DNA of 14,041 bases, from positions 1 to 14,041 of the forward strand of contig JAFDWA010000019.1 in the NCBI GenBank assembly GCA_018268735.1, written 5' to 3'. The notes under the pieces were generated by a model. The model did not search any database. It saw only the letters and a program-made list of their open reading frames with translations, and had not been told where the DNA came from. This document shows positions 7,691 through 13,711 of this stretch, piece by piece (the first letter of the stretch is position 1; every line of letters starts with the position of its first letter). Source of the DNA: Actinomycetota bacterium. Its GTDB lineage: Bacteria; Actinomycetota; Acidimicrobiia; Acidimicrobiales; Microtrichaceae. The translations under genes and the position numbers were made by a program.

Positions 7691-8254
7691 TCAGATCTTG
7701 CCGACGAGGTCGAGCGACGGGGCGAGGGTCGCCTCGCCCTCTTCCCACTTGGCGGGACAGACCTCGCCGGGATGCGAGCGCACGTACTGGGCGGCGTGGA
7801 CCTTGCGCAGCAGCTCGGCGGCGTTGCGGCCGATGCCCTCGGCGGTGACCTCCATGAACTGGATCACGCCGTCGGGGTCGACGAGGAACGTGCCGCGGTC
7901 GGCGAGGCCCTGGCCGGGGCGCAGGACCTGGAAGTTCTCCGACAGCTGCCAGGTGGGGTCGCCGATCATCGGGTAGCGGATCTTGCCGATCGTGTCGGAG
8001 GTGTCGTGCCAGGCCTTGTGGGTGAAGTGGGTGTCGGTCGACACGCCGTAGACCTCGACGCCCAGCCGCTGGAACTCGTCGTAGTTGTCGGCCATGTCGC
8101 CGAGCTCGGTGGGGCAGACGAAGGTGAAGTCAGCCGGGTAGAAGAACACCACGGACCACTTGCCCTTGAAGTCGGCGTCGCTGACGTCGACGAACTCGCC
8201 GTCGTGGAAGGCGGTGGCGGTGAAGGGCAGGACTTCGGTGTTGACGAGGGACAT
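7691..8254 (-). CDS. ahpC: AhpC, 2-Cys peroxiredoxin (alkyl hydroperoxide reductase)
   Basis: The 187-residue product is a typical 2-Cys peroxiredoxin that reduces H2O2, organic peroxides and peroxynitrite and is recycled by AhpF. It has the same length as E. coli AhpC and is similar throughout: [11 protein letters not shown] at the start, [16 protein letters not shown] around peroxidatic Cys47, [28 protein letters not shown], and [10 protein letters not shown] around resolving Cys166. The tail [16 protein letters not shown] is the extension that contacts the partner subunit. These two are the only cysteines. The chosen ATG (8252-8254) gives the conserved N-terminus. The open frame extends 18 codons further upstream, but that part lies in the promoter/leader. 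GAGAGG at 8265-8270 is a somewhat distant ribosome binding site (10 bases). It is the first gene of the ahpC-ahpF-oxyR unit. The E. coli-like AhpC/AhpF type differs from the AhpC/AhpD type of mycobacteria. Confidence 0.97.
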   Translation of the reverse strand: MSLVNTEVLPFTATAFHDGEFVDVSDADFKGKWSVVFFYPADFTFVCPTELGDMADNYDEFQRLGVEVYGVSTDTHFTHKAWHDTSDTIGKIRYPMIGDPTWQLSENFQVLRPGQGLADRGTFLVDPDGVIQFMEVTAEGIGRNAAELLRKVHAAQYVRSHPGEVCPAKWEEGEATLAPSLDLVGKI

Positions 8255-8313
8255 TCGATCTCGACCTCTCGGTATCGCTGGTGGGTGGATGCCACCGATA
8301 GGTGACACGCCTC

Positions 8314-8343
8314 ACAATAGCCGTATCCGATAGAGAAGCTCAA
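8314..8343 (-). promoter_or_regulatory. putative ahpC promoter
   Basis: On the minus strand TTGAGC (8338-8343) and TATTGT (8314-8319) are separated by 18 bases. Each agrees with the housekeeping -35/-10 consensus at four of six positions. Transcription would start about 8307 and give a leader of roughly 50 bases before ahpC. That leader contains a small hairpin (GGTGG-ATG-CCACC on the plus strand, 8284-8296). The -35 lies inside the dyad at 8328-8346. The motif match is moderate and the assignment rests on position. Confidence 0.5.
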
Positions 8344-8346
8344 TCG
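8328..8346. promoter_or_regulatory. putative OxyR (LysR-type) binding dyad at the ahpC promoter
   Basis: CGATAGAGAAGCTCAATCG is an interrupted dyad: 8-bp arms CGATAGAG and CTCAATCG with one mismatch and a 3-base centre. It contains ATAG-N7-CAAT, one base from the E. coli OxyR half-element ATAG-N7-CTAT, and the general LysR T-N11-A pattern. A perfect inverted copy of the left arm, CTCTATCG, lies at 8374-8381, and further ATAG boxes are at 8298-8301 and 8317-8320. It overlaps the proposed -35, where an activating OxyR would be expected. Binding is inferred. Confidence 0.5.
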
Positions 8347-8348
8347 AA

Positions 8349-8366
8349 ATCGCTGATCGGAGCGAT
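8349..8366 (-). terminator. weak stem-loop downstream of the phosphatase gene
   Basis: ATCGCT (8349-8354) and AGCGAT (8361-8366) form a 6-bp stem with a 6-base loop, about 30 bases past the phosphatase stop codon on the minus strand. Only TT follows, so it is weak as an intrinsic terminator. A second short stem, GACCT/AGGTC (8381-8385 with 8393-8397), overlaps the stop codon. Read-through into ahpC is possible. Confidence 0.3.
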
Positions 8367-8395
8367 CGAGGCCCTCTATCGACCTCCGTCGCAGG

Positions 8396-11300
8396 TCAGT
8401 CGTCGGTTGCCATGATGACGACCAGCGCGACGTCGTCGTCGGTCGGCCGGCCGTCGAGGCAGCGGCGCAGCAGGCCGTCGGCGAGCTGTTCGACATCGGG
8501 AGCGGGAACCGGTCCGTCGGTATCGTCTCCGGTCGTTCGTTGGAGCAGCCCTCCGGCGGCGGCTTCCAGGCGTCGGAGGGATGCGTCGATGGCCTCGCCG
8601 CGTCGTTCGACGATGCCGTCGGTGTACATCGCCATCACCGAGCCCGGCGGGAACGGGGCTCGACCCGCTGCCACCGGGCTGCTCGGAACGCCGAGCAGCG
8701 GTTGGCGTCCATCGGTGAGGAGTCGGACCTGACCGGCTGGATCGACGATCACCGGGGGGAGGTGGCCCGCCGAGACGTACTCGACGATGTGCGACGCGGT
8801 GTCGAAGACGGCAGCGCACGACGTCGCGGTCAGAGCGCTGCCGCTCAACCGGAGCAGGTCGGCGACCTGGGGATAGAGCTCCCCCAGCGGTGTCGAGCTG
8901 CGCAGGAGCGATCCGATGATCGCCCGGAGCTCCACCATGTCGGCGACGGCGTTGATGCCGTGGCCTGCGATGTCGCCGACGACGACCGCGAACCGGTGCT
9001 CGTCGATGCGGATGCCCTCGAACCAGTCCCCTCCCATGCCCACCTGCTCGGCTGCGGGCAGGTAGCGGTCGGCGATCGCCAGATGTGGCGGCGACGGCAT
9101 GGGTCTCACGACGCGCTCCTGGAGGCTCACGGCGAGGCGGTGCTCGGCCTCCGCGAGTCGCACGCGCTGGAAGGCCTGGCTGCACAGCTCTCCCAGCGTC
9201 CGGAGCTTGGCCCAGATGGTCTCGGAGAGCTCGATCTCGTCCACCCAGCCGACGCCGAGGACCCCGAGCACCGTGCCGTCGGGTCCGTTCAGCGGCAGGT
9301 GGGCGGTGCGGGTGATGCCGTGGCGCCGCAGCTCGTCGCGGACGGCGGGCGCATACCGACCGTTCAACGCGTCCACTCCGCTCACGAGCACCGGCTTGTT
9401 GGTGCGGAGGCACTCCACCGAAGGTGTCGGGGGATCGAGTTGTGCGCTGGTCGGGACCAACTCCGGTGAGGGTAACGGGTCCGGCCGAAGCGACAGCCCG
9501 GTTCCGTGCGTCGTCGCCAATCCGATGTCCGCGACGCTCGCGCCGACCCCGGCCGCAGCGTGGGCCACCACGACGCTGCACAGCTCTGCGGTGTTTCGGA
9601 CGTTCGCGACCTGCTGTGCGAACTCGGCCAGCGCCTGGTTGCGGGCGACGCTCCCCCGGAGCTGCTCGACGAGATGCGCGCGCCGGAGGGTCTGAGCGGT
9701 CATCTCGGCGACCGTGGTGAGGTCGTTGACGCGGTCGTCGTCCAACGTCACCGGATCTGCCCACACGAAGCCGATGGACCCCGTGAGCGATCCGTCGGCC
9801 CGCAGTGGCAGCACCACCACCCGAGCGGGATCCTCCGGTTGATCAGGCGTCTCCATGTTGGGGAAGCGATCGTCGCCCCGGAGCCCGACGTGGACCTCCG
9901 TCGCTCCCACCGGCCCGGGTGCCAGACGGGTGATCGTCTCGACTGCCTCGGTCACGGTGTCGGCCCCGGTGAGCTCCTCCGCGAGGATCGCGAGCTGTGA
10001 GGCGTGCATCGACATGCGATCGGTCAGCTCCGTGCGCTCGAGTGTCTGCTCGGTCAGCTCCTTGACGGTGTCGAGCGTGGCCAACATCCGCTGGTCGATC
10101 TCCGGTGCTGTCGTCCACACGATCCCGACCGTCGCGACCACCCCGTCGGCACCGACTTCGAGCGGGAGCAGGGCGCTGGTGGTCGCTCCCGCGGTCAGGA
10201 CGCGGTTCGAGACGTTCCTCGGGAACGACCCCCGCCACTCCTCCGGGGTGCGCATGATGGCGATCTCGCCCGTTCGAAGCGCGTCGGCGAGCGCCGGGAC
10301 GTCGCCGATCTCCACGTCCGTGACCCGGTCCAGAACCGGACTTCCAGCTGACGCGTGGCGGATCTGGACACGGTGTCGCTGCGGATCGACCTGTCCGTAC
10401 AGCGCGATCTCGGCTCCGAGGAGTCCAGGTAGGTGCTTGCTGATCACGTCCGCGACATCGCCGGCCGTCGCAGCGCGGGCGAGGTGCTGTGCAAGTTCGG
10501 CAGTTCGTCCGATCAACATGTTGGTCCGGCGCCGGTCCTCGTCGTACCTGGCGCTGCGCAAGCCGGCCGTTCCGGCTGCGGCGACGACGATGGCGCTGAT
10601 CCAGAGCAGGAACCAGCTCAGGTCGTGCTTGACGGGCCGATCGTCCTGGACGGTGACCTCCAACTTGCTCCCACCGAGGACGATCGTCCGCTTCATCCCT
10701 CCGGTCGGCGGTGGATCGCTGGTTGCGATCACTGCTCCGTCCTCGGTGACCGAGAAGTGGACGTCGGGATCGAGATCCCGCGACATCGATCCTCCGAGCT
10801 GGTTGGCGGGGCTCACGGACGCGATCACGCCGGAGATCTCCGGAGCGGCGCCGTCCGTCGAAGTGGTGCCTGTCCGGAACACCGGCTTGAGGACGGCGAT
10901 CCGGGCCGGATCCCGGTCGGTGGCAGATGGGCTCAGGTATGCGATCGTCGGTCGAGTCGAATCCTTCGCCTTCGTGGCAGCGGCAGCGAGGTCAGAACCC
11001 GGTGGGAGCGTTGCCCCCGGCTGCAGCAGCGCCGCAGCCTGTGCGTCGTCCTGGTCGAGGACGGCCCCCGACACCGTCCAGCCTCCGGCGCCGTCGGGCG
11101 TCAGCCATGCGACGGGGCGTCCAGCGTCGGCGTCGTGGAGATCGGCGGCGAGCCGATCGAGCGCTCCCTGGGTGACGGTGCCGGAGTCGTCGACCAGGGC
11201 AGATGATCCGCTGAGCGTCACGATCATGTCGGCGGCCACCCGGCGCGCCGCATCGATGACCTGGTCGGTCGCGGCACGCCGCCGGTCCTCTGCGTCGTTC

Positions 11301-11437
11301 TCCGTGATCCGCCACACCACGGCCGCAGCGACCGACCCGCACAGGAGCGCGACGAGCATCACCACCCACGTCATGCGGCGCGGGGATGGAGACGGGTCCG
11401 CTGACACGGACCGCAGGACGGTTGGTTCGCTCGACAC
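8396..11437 (-). CDS. membrane sensor phosphatase: extracytoplasmic domain, GAF-like repeats, SpoIIE/PP2C domain (RsbU-like)
   Basis: The 1013-residue product has a cytoplasmic N-terminus, a membrane helix at about 23-43, an extracytoplasmic domain of about 230 residues (44-273), and a second helix at about 274-292. The segment around 164-210 faintly resembles a CHASE sensor. Three GAF-like repeats follow (about 310-470, 480-595, 600-760), each ending in a helical linker such as ELTEQTLERTELTDRM. The C-terminal 250 residues are a SpoIIE-type PP2C serine phosphatase with GMGGDWF (D804), VVGDIAGHG (D822), YVSAGHLPP (888-895), YTDGIVERR (D940) and DDVALVV (D1001/D1002), so the metal-binding acids are present. 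Such phosphatases normally dephosphorylate a STAS antagonist, which then frees a sigma factor from an RsbW-like kinase. The divergent sigma gene fits that role. The GTG at 11435-11437 follows an in-frame TAG 18 bases upstream and lacks a clear ribosome binding site. Met22, just before the first helix, is an alternative start. Confidence 0.88.
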   Translation of the reverse strand: MSSEPTVLRSVSADPSPSPRRMTWVVMLVALLCGSVAAAVVWRITENDAEDRRRAATDQVIDAARRVAADMIVTLSGSSALVDDSGTVTQGALDRLAADLHDADAGRPVAWLTPDGAGGWTVSGAVLDQDDAQAAALLQPGATLPPGSDLAAAATKAKDSTRPTIAYLSPSATDRDPARIAVLKPVFRTGTTSTDGAAPEISGVIASVSPANQLGGSMSRDLDPDVHFSVTEDGAVIATSDPPPTGGMKRTIVLGGSKLEVTVQDDRPVKHDLSWFLLWISAIVVAAAGTAGLRSARYDEDRRRTNMLIGRTAELAQHLARAATAGDVADVISKHLPGLLGAEIALYGQVDPQRHRVQIRHASAGSPVLDRVTDVEIGDVPALADALRTGEIAIMRTPEEWRGSFPRNVSNRVLTAGATTSALLPLEVGADGVVATVGIVWTTAPEIDQRMLATLDTVKELTEQTLERTELTDRMSMHASQLAILAEELTGADTVTEAVETITRLAPGPVGATEVHVGLRGDDRFPNMETPDQPEDPARVVVLPLRADGSLTGSIGFVWADPVTLDDDRVNDLTTVAEMTAQTLRRAHLVEQLRGSVARNQALAEFAQQVANVRNTAELCSVVVAHAAAGVGASVADIGLATTHGTGLSLRPDPLPSPELVPTSAQLDPPTPSVECLRTNKPVLVSGVDALNGRYAPAVRDELRRHGITRTAHLPLNGPDGTVLGVLGVGWVDEIELSETIWAKLRTLGELCSQAFQRVRLAEAEHRLAVSLQERVVRPMPSPPHLAIADRYLPAAEQVGMGGDWFEGIRIDEHRFAVVVGDIAGHGINAVADMVELRAIIGSLLRSSTPLGELYPQVADLLRLSGSALTATSCAAVFDTASHIVEYVSAGHLPPVIVDPAGQVRLLTDGRQPLLGVPSSPVAAGRAPFPPGSVMAMYTDGIVERRGEAIDASLRRLEAAAGGLLQRTTGDDTDGPVPAPDVEQLADGLLRRCLDGRPTDDDVALVVIMATDD

Positions 11438-11458
11438 AGCTCGGACACGACGCTAACG

Positions 11459-11471
11459 GCACCGCCGGTGC
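11459..11471. repeat. 13-bp palindrome in the divergent control region
   Basis: GCACCG (11459-11464), a central C, and CGGTGC (11466-11471) form a perfect 13-bp palindrome. It lies 21 bases upstream of the phosphatase GTG and about 85 bases upstream of the SigF-like promoter. It could be an operator for a dimeric regulator or a chance GC-rich palindrome. Confidence 0.4.
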
Positions 11472-11556
11472 AGATGGGCGGCGTGGTGTCCTCGATGCCT
11501 CCCGGTCGGTTCGTCGCCACCGGATGCGGCTGGATCGACTCACCCTGGGTGCACGT

Positions 11557-11583
11557 GTTTGAACCCTTGGTCCCCGTGGGTAG
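11557..11583 (+). promoter_or_regulatory. SigF/SigB-type promoter motif upstream of the first sigma gene
   Basis: GTTT (11557-11560), 17 bases, then GGGTAG (11578-11583) matches the GTTT-N15-17-GGGTA pattern read by mycobacterial SigF and Streptomyces SigB-type sigma factors. It faces the downstream sigma gene, giving a predicted start near 11590 and a leader of about 125 bases. It implies that the sigma factor, or its paralogue at 12495-13238, transcribes this gene. The match is in the sequence, the use is inferred. Confidence 0.65.
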
Positions 11584-11695
11584 GGGCAGAGATGTGCGCG
11601 ATGCAACGGTGATCTCGCAGGGTGCAGCCTCCCGGACCTCGGATCGGATCGACGTCGGACACCTCCCCGGCCGGATCGGCCACGACCCCGGCACC

Positions 11696-11703
11696 AGGAG
11701 GTG
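11696..11703 (+). promoter_or_regulatory. ribosome binding site that sets the first sigma gene's start
   Basis: AGGAGGTG, an almost ideal Shine-Dalgarno sequence, ends 10 bases before the GTG at 11714. It is the strongest such site in the region and argues against the upstream ATG at 11468, whose frame would run across the promoter motif. Confidence 0.65.
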
Positions 11704-11713
11704 TCGTCGCAAG

Positions 11714-12454
11714 GTGCTGACCCCCGCGGACATCTCGGCGATGATCGACGAGTACCAGCGCACCGGCGACCGACGCATCCGCAACCTCGTCGTCGAATCA
11801 CGCCTCGACGTCGCTGACCACCAGGTGAGTCGCTTCTCGCACTCGGTCGGTGTGTCGGCGGATGACCTCCGCCAGACGGCCCTGCTCGCGATGATCCGAG
11901 CGGTCGACCGCTTCGACTCGTCGCTCGGGGTGACGTTCCGAACCTTCGCCTCCCGGACGATCGAAGGTGAGCTCAAGCGGTATCTGAGGGACCGCACCTG
12001 GGCGGTTCGGCCGCCGCGCCAGGCCCAGGAGCTGCACCTCCGGGTGCGGCGCTCCTGCGAGGAGCTCGGCCAGCAGCTCGGACGGGCGCCGACGATGCGC
12101 GAGATCGCAACGGAGCTCGCGACCGAGGTCGACCGGGTTCGCGATGCGTTGCAGGCCGGTCAGGCCCGGAGCGCCGCCGCGTTCGACGCGTCGGGTGTCG
12201 ATGGCGAGGAGAGCCCGACGATCGCGAAGGCGCTCGGTCGCTCCGAGGCGGGGTTCGCCCGCATCGAGCAGCAGTCGGTGCTTCGTGGCGCCGTCGGGGC
12301 GCTCGACGAACGCCAGCGTCTGGTGCTGCACCTCCGCTACGTCGACGAGCTGACGCAACCGGAGATCGCCGAAGCGGTCGGCCTCTCGCAGTCCTACGTC
12401 TCACGACTGCTGCGCGGGAGCCTCGAGCAGCTCCGCGCCGAGCTCGCGGCCTGA
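11714..12454 (+). CDS. SigB/SigF-family sigma factor, copy 1
   Basis: From the GTG at 11714 the product is 246 residues, the usual size for group 3 (SigB/SigF) sigma factors. Region 2 runs from about 20 to 105 with DDLRQTALLAMIRAVDRFD (50-68) and FRTFASRTIEGELKRYLRDRTW (75-96), which covers core binding and -10 recognition. Region 3 is about 105-180, and region 4 ends in a helix-turn-helix, LTQPEIAEAVGLSQSYVSRLL (213-233), for the -35. Region 2.4 reads AVRPPRQAQEL, with Pro100 where copy 2 and most relatives have Val. An in-frame ATG at 11468 would add 82 residues, but these resemble no sigma region and cover the promoter motif, so I reject it. The gene is divergent from the RsbU-like phosphatase and convergent with copy 2. 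No anti-sigma gene is directly next to it, so it may share the RsbW-like protein at 13264-13662. Confidence 0.88.
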   Translation: MLTPADISAMIDEYQRTGDRRIRNLVVESRLDVADHQVSRFSHSVGVSADDLRQTALLAMIRAVDRFDSSLGVTFRTFASRTIEGELKRYLRDRTWAVRPPRQAQELHLRVRRSCEELGQQLGRAPTMREIATELATEVDRVRDALQAGQARSAAAFDASGVDGEESPTIAKALGRSEAGFARIEQQSVLRGAVGALDERQRLVLHLRYVDELTQPEIAEAVGLSQSYVSRLLRGSLEQLRAELAA

Positions 12455-12455
12455 G

Positions 12456-12494
12456 CCTCGATCCGAGCACAGCACGGGTCCGCGCTCGACGAGG
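12456..12494. terminator. imperfect hairpin between the convergent sigma genes
   Basis: CCTCG-atc-CGAGC (12456-12468) pairs with GCTCG-a-CGAGG (12484-12494) around a 15-base loop. This gives two 5-bp helices separated by an internal bulge. It fills almost the whole 40-base gap between the two stop codons and could end transcription from both sides. There is no T-tract, so it may only be a processing or blocking structure. Confidence 0.4.
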
Positions 12495-13238
12495 TCACTC
12501 CTCGAGGGTGGTGGAGCGCATCCGGGCGAAGCTCTGCCGGAGCAGACGTGACACGTGCATCTGCGACAAGCCGACGCGCTCCGCGATCTGGTCCTGGCTG
12601 AGCTGCTCGAAGAACCGGAGCCGGACGATCTCACGCTCCCTCGGCGCCAGCGTGGCGAGCAACCGCTCGACGGCGTCGCGGTCCTCGATCGCTGCGGTTC
12701 CACCCGGCCGTCCGATCCCGGCGACCCGGTCGGAGGCGAGGTCGTCGTCAGGTCGATCCAGGCTGCCGGTCCGACGCGCCGACACCGCTGCGATCGCACC
12801 GAGGACCTCGTCGTGGCTCACGCCCAGGTAGTCCGCGAGCTCGCGCACGGTCGGGGACCGGGCGAGCTGCTGCTGCAGCTCCTCGGACGCGCGTCGCACC
12901 GCGACGTGCAGGTCCTTGACCGAGCGTGGAACACGCAGGGACCAGGTCCGGTCCCGGAAGTGGCGCTTGAGCTCGCCGTCGATCGTGCGGCCGGCGAACG
13001 TGCTGAACGCGACGCCGCGGTCGGGGTCGAAGCGGTCCACCGCCTTCACCAGGCCGAGGAACGCCACCTGGTGCAGGTCGTCGTCCTCGACGCCCGAGCG
13101 GCGGTACCGGGCAGCGAAGTGGTGCGCAAGGCCCAGGTGCTGCTCGACCAGCTCGTTGCGCAGCGCCCGATCCCGCGTCGCGGCGAAGCGTCGGAATCGC
13201 TCGTCGTCCTCGCCGCTGCCGCCCGGCTCGTCGGTCAC
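12495..13238 (-). CDS. SigB/SigF-family sigma factor, copy 2
   Basis: From the GTG at 13236-13238 the product is 247 residues. Region 2 has DDDLHQVAFLGLVKAVDRFDP (52-72) and FSTFAGRTIDGELKRHFRDRTW (78-99), followed by SLRVPRSVKDLH. Region 3 is about 110-185, and region 4 ends with LSQDQIAERVGLSQMHVSRLL (213-233). It keeps the usual family residues (GLVKAVDRFDP, VPR) better than copy 1, so it may be the more canonical SigF-like factor. The open frame extends 48 codons upstream, but that part lies inside the anti-sigma gene and is not sigma-like. The chosen start leaves a 25-base gap to that gene, and its ribosome binding site (GGA about nine bases upstream) is weak. The order anti-sigma then sigma matches rsbW-sigB and rsbW(usfX)-sigF operons. 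It should direct transcription of a stress regulon once released from the anti-sigma factor. Confidence 0.9.
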   Translation of the reverse strand: MTDEPGGSGEDDERFRRFAATRDRALRNELVEQHLGLAHHFAARYRRSGVEDDDLHQVAFLGLVKAVDRFDPDRGVAFSTFAGRTIDGELKRHFRDRTWSLRVPRSVKDLHVAVRRASEELQQQLARSPTVRELADYLGVSHDEVLGAIAAVSARRTGSLDRPDDDLASDRVAGIGRPGGTAAIEDRDAVERLLATLAPREREIVRLRFFEQLSQDQIAERVGLSQMHVSRLLRQSFARMRSTTLEE

Positions 13239-13263
13239 GATCGGATCCGTCGTCGGGACCGGC

Positions 13264-13662
13264 TCACGCCTCGTCGAGCCGCTTGTGCATCTCGAACGAA
13301 CCTGTTGCGATCGAATAGCCGTCGATCGTCGCGTCGAGGATCCGCAGGGTGAGCTGATCGGGGACGATCGTCGCGGCGTCACCCGTGCAGCGGCCGGTCA
13401 CGTGCAACGTGGAGCCGTCGCACCACATCCGGAGGTGGACCTGGCCGTCGATCGAAGCCTCGACGAGGAGCCCGACGAGCTCGTTCACCGCGACGCGCAG
13501 GTCCTCGATGTCGTCGATCGTCGGGTCGAGGTCCGCCGCGAGGCTCGCGGCGGCAACCCTGGTGAGCGCGACGTAGCGCAGCGACGCTGGGATCTCGATG
13601 CCGACGGCTCCGTCGGGCGCTGCAGGGGACCGGGGATCGGGCGTCGACGACTCCTCGTTCAC
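13264..13662 (-). CDS. RsbW-like anti-sigma factor with degenerate ATPase motifs
   Basis: From the GTG at 13660-13662 the product is 132 residues, close to RsbW/UsfX-type anti-sigma factors. GGGGGAG at 13669-13675, six bases upstream, decides the start. The first 20 residues are polar and disordered. The pattern IEIPASLRYVALTRVAAASLAADL is the entry to a GHKL (HATPase_c_2) fold, and IEDLRVAVNELVGLLVEAS (52-70) sits where the N-box should be. The E is kept (Glu61), but the N-box Asn four residues later is Leu65. The DxGxG-type glycine box is also poorly kept, with WCDGSTLHVTGRCTG instead. The end, LRILDATIDGYSI then FEMHKRL, is typical of the family. It probably binds the sigma factor encoded directly downstream, and may have lost the kinase activity by which RsbW phosphorylates its antagonist. 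The anti-sigma call rests largely on gene order with the sigma factor. Confidence 0.75.
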   Translation of the reverse strand: MNEESSTPDPRSPAAPDGAVGIEIPASLRYVALTRVAAASLAADLDPTIDDIEDLRVAVNELVGLLVEASIDGQVHLRMWCDGSTLHVTGRCTGDAATIVPDQLTLRILDATIDGYSIATGSFEMHKRLDEA

Positions 13663-13681
13663 GGTGCGCTCCCCCCTGGTG

Positions 13682-13698
13682 GTCGGCGGTGTGCCGAC
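13682..13698 (-). terminator. short GC-rich hairpin after the beta-propeller gene
   Basis: GTCGGC (13682-13687) and GCCGAC (13693-13698) form a perfect 6-bp stem with a 5-base loop. It starts 14 bases past the propeller gene's stop on the minus strand, in the 49-base gap before the anti-sigma gene. There is no T-tract. It could end the upstream transcript or lie in the leader of the anti-sigma/sigma unit. Confidence 0.35.
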
Positions 13699-13711
13699 GA
13701 CGGTCCGGACG

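Noticed and set aside
9855..11456. 533-codon open frame on the plus strand, opposite the phosphatase gene
   Set aside because: The minus strand encodes membrane helices, GAF-like repeats and an intact SpoIIE domain. The plus frame has a low-complexity S/R/T/A-rich sequence and no motif.
11468..11713. 82-codon N-terminal extension of the first sigma factor from an ATG at 11468
   Set aside because: It covers a SigF-like promoter motif, has no sigma-factor similarity, and a near-ideal ribosome binding site precedes the GTG at 11714.
13239..13382. 48-codon N-terminal extension of the second sigma factor
   Set aside because: It lies within the anti-sigma gene in another frame and is S/R-rich without sigma regions.
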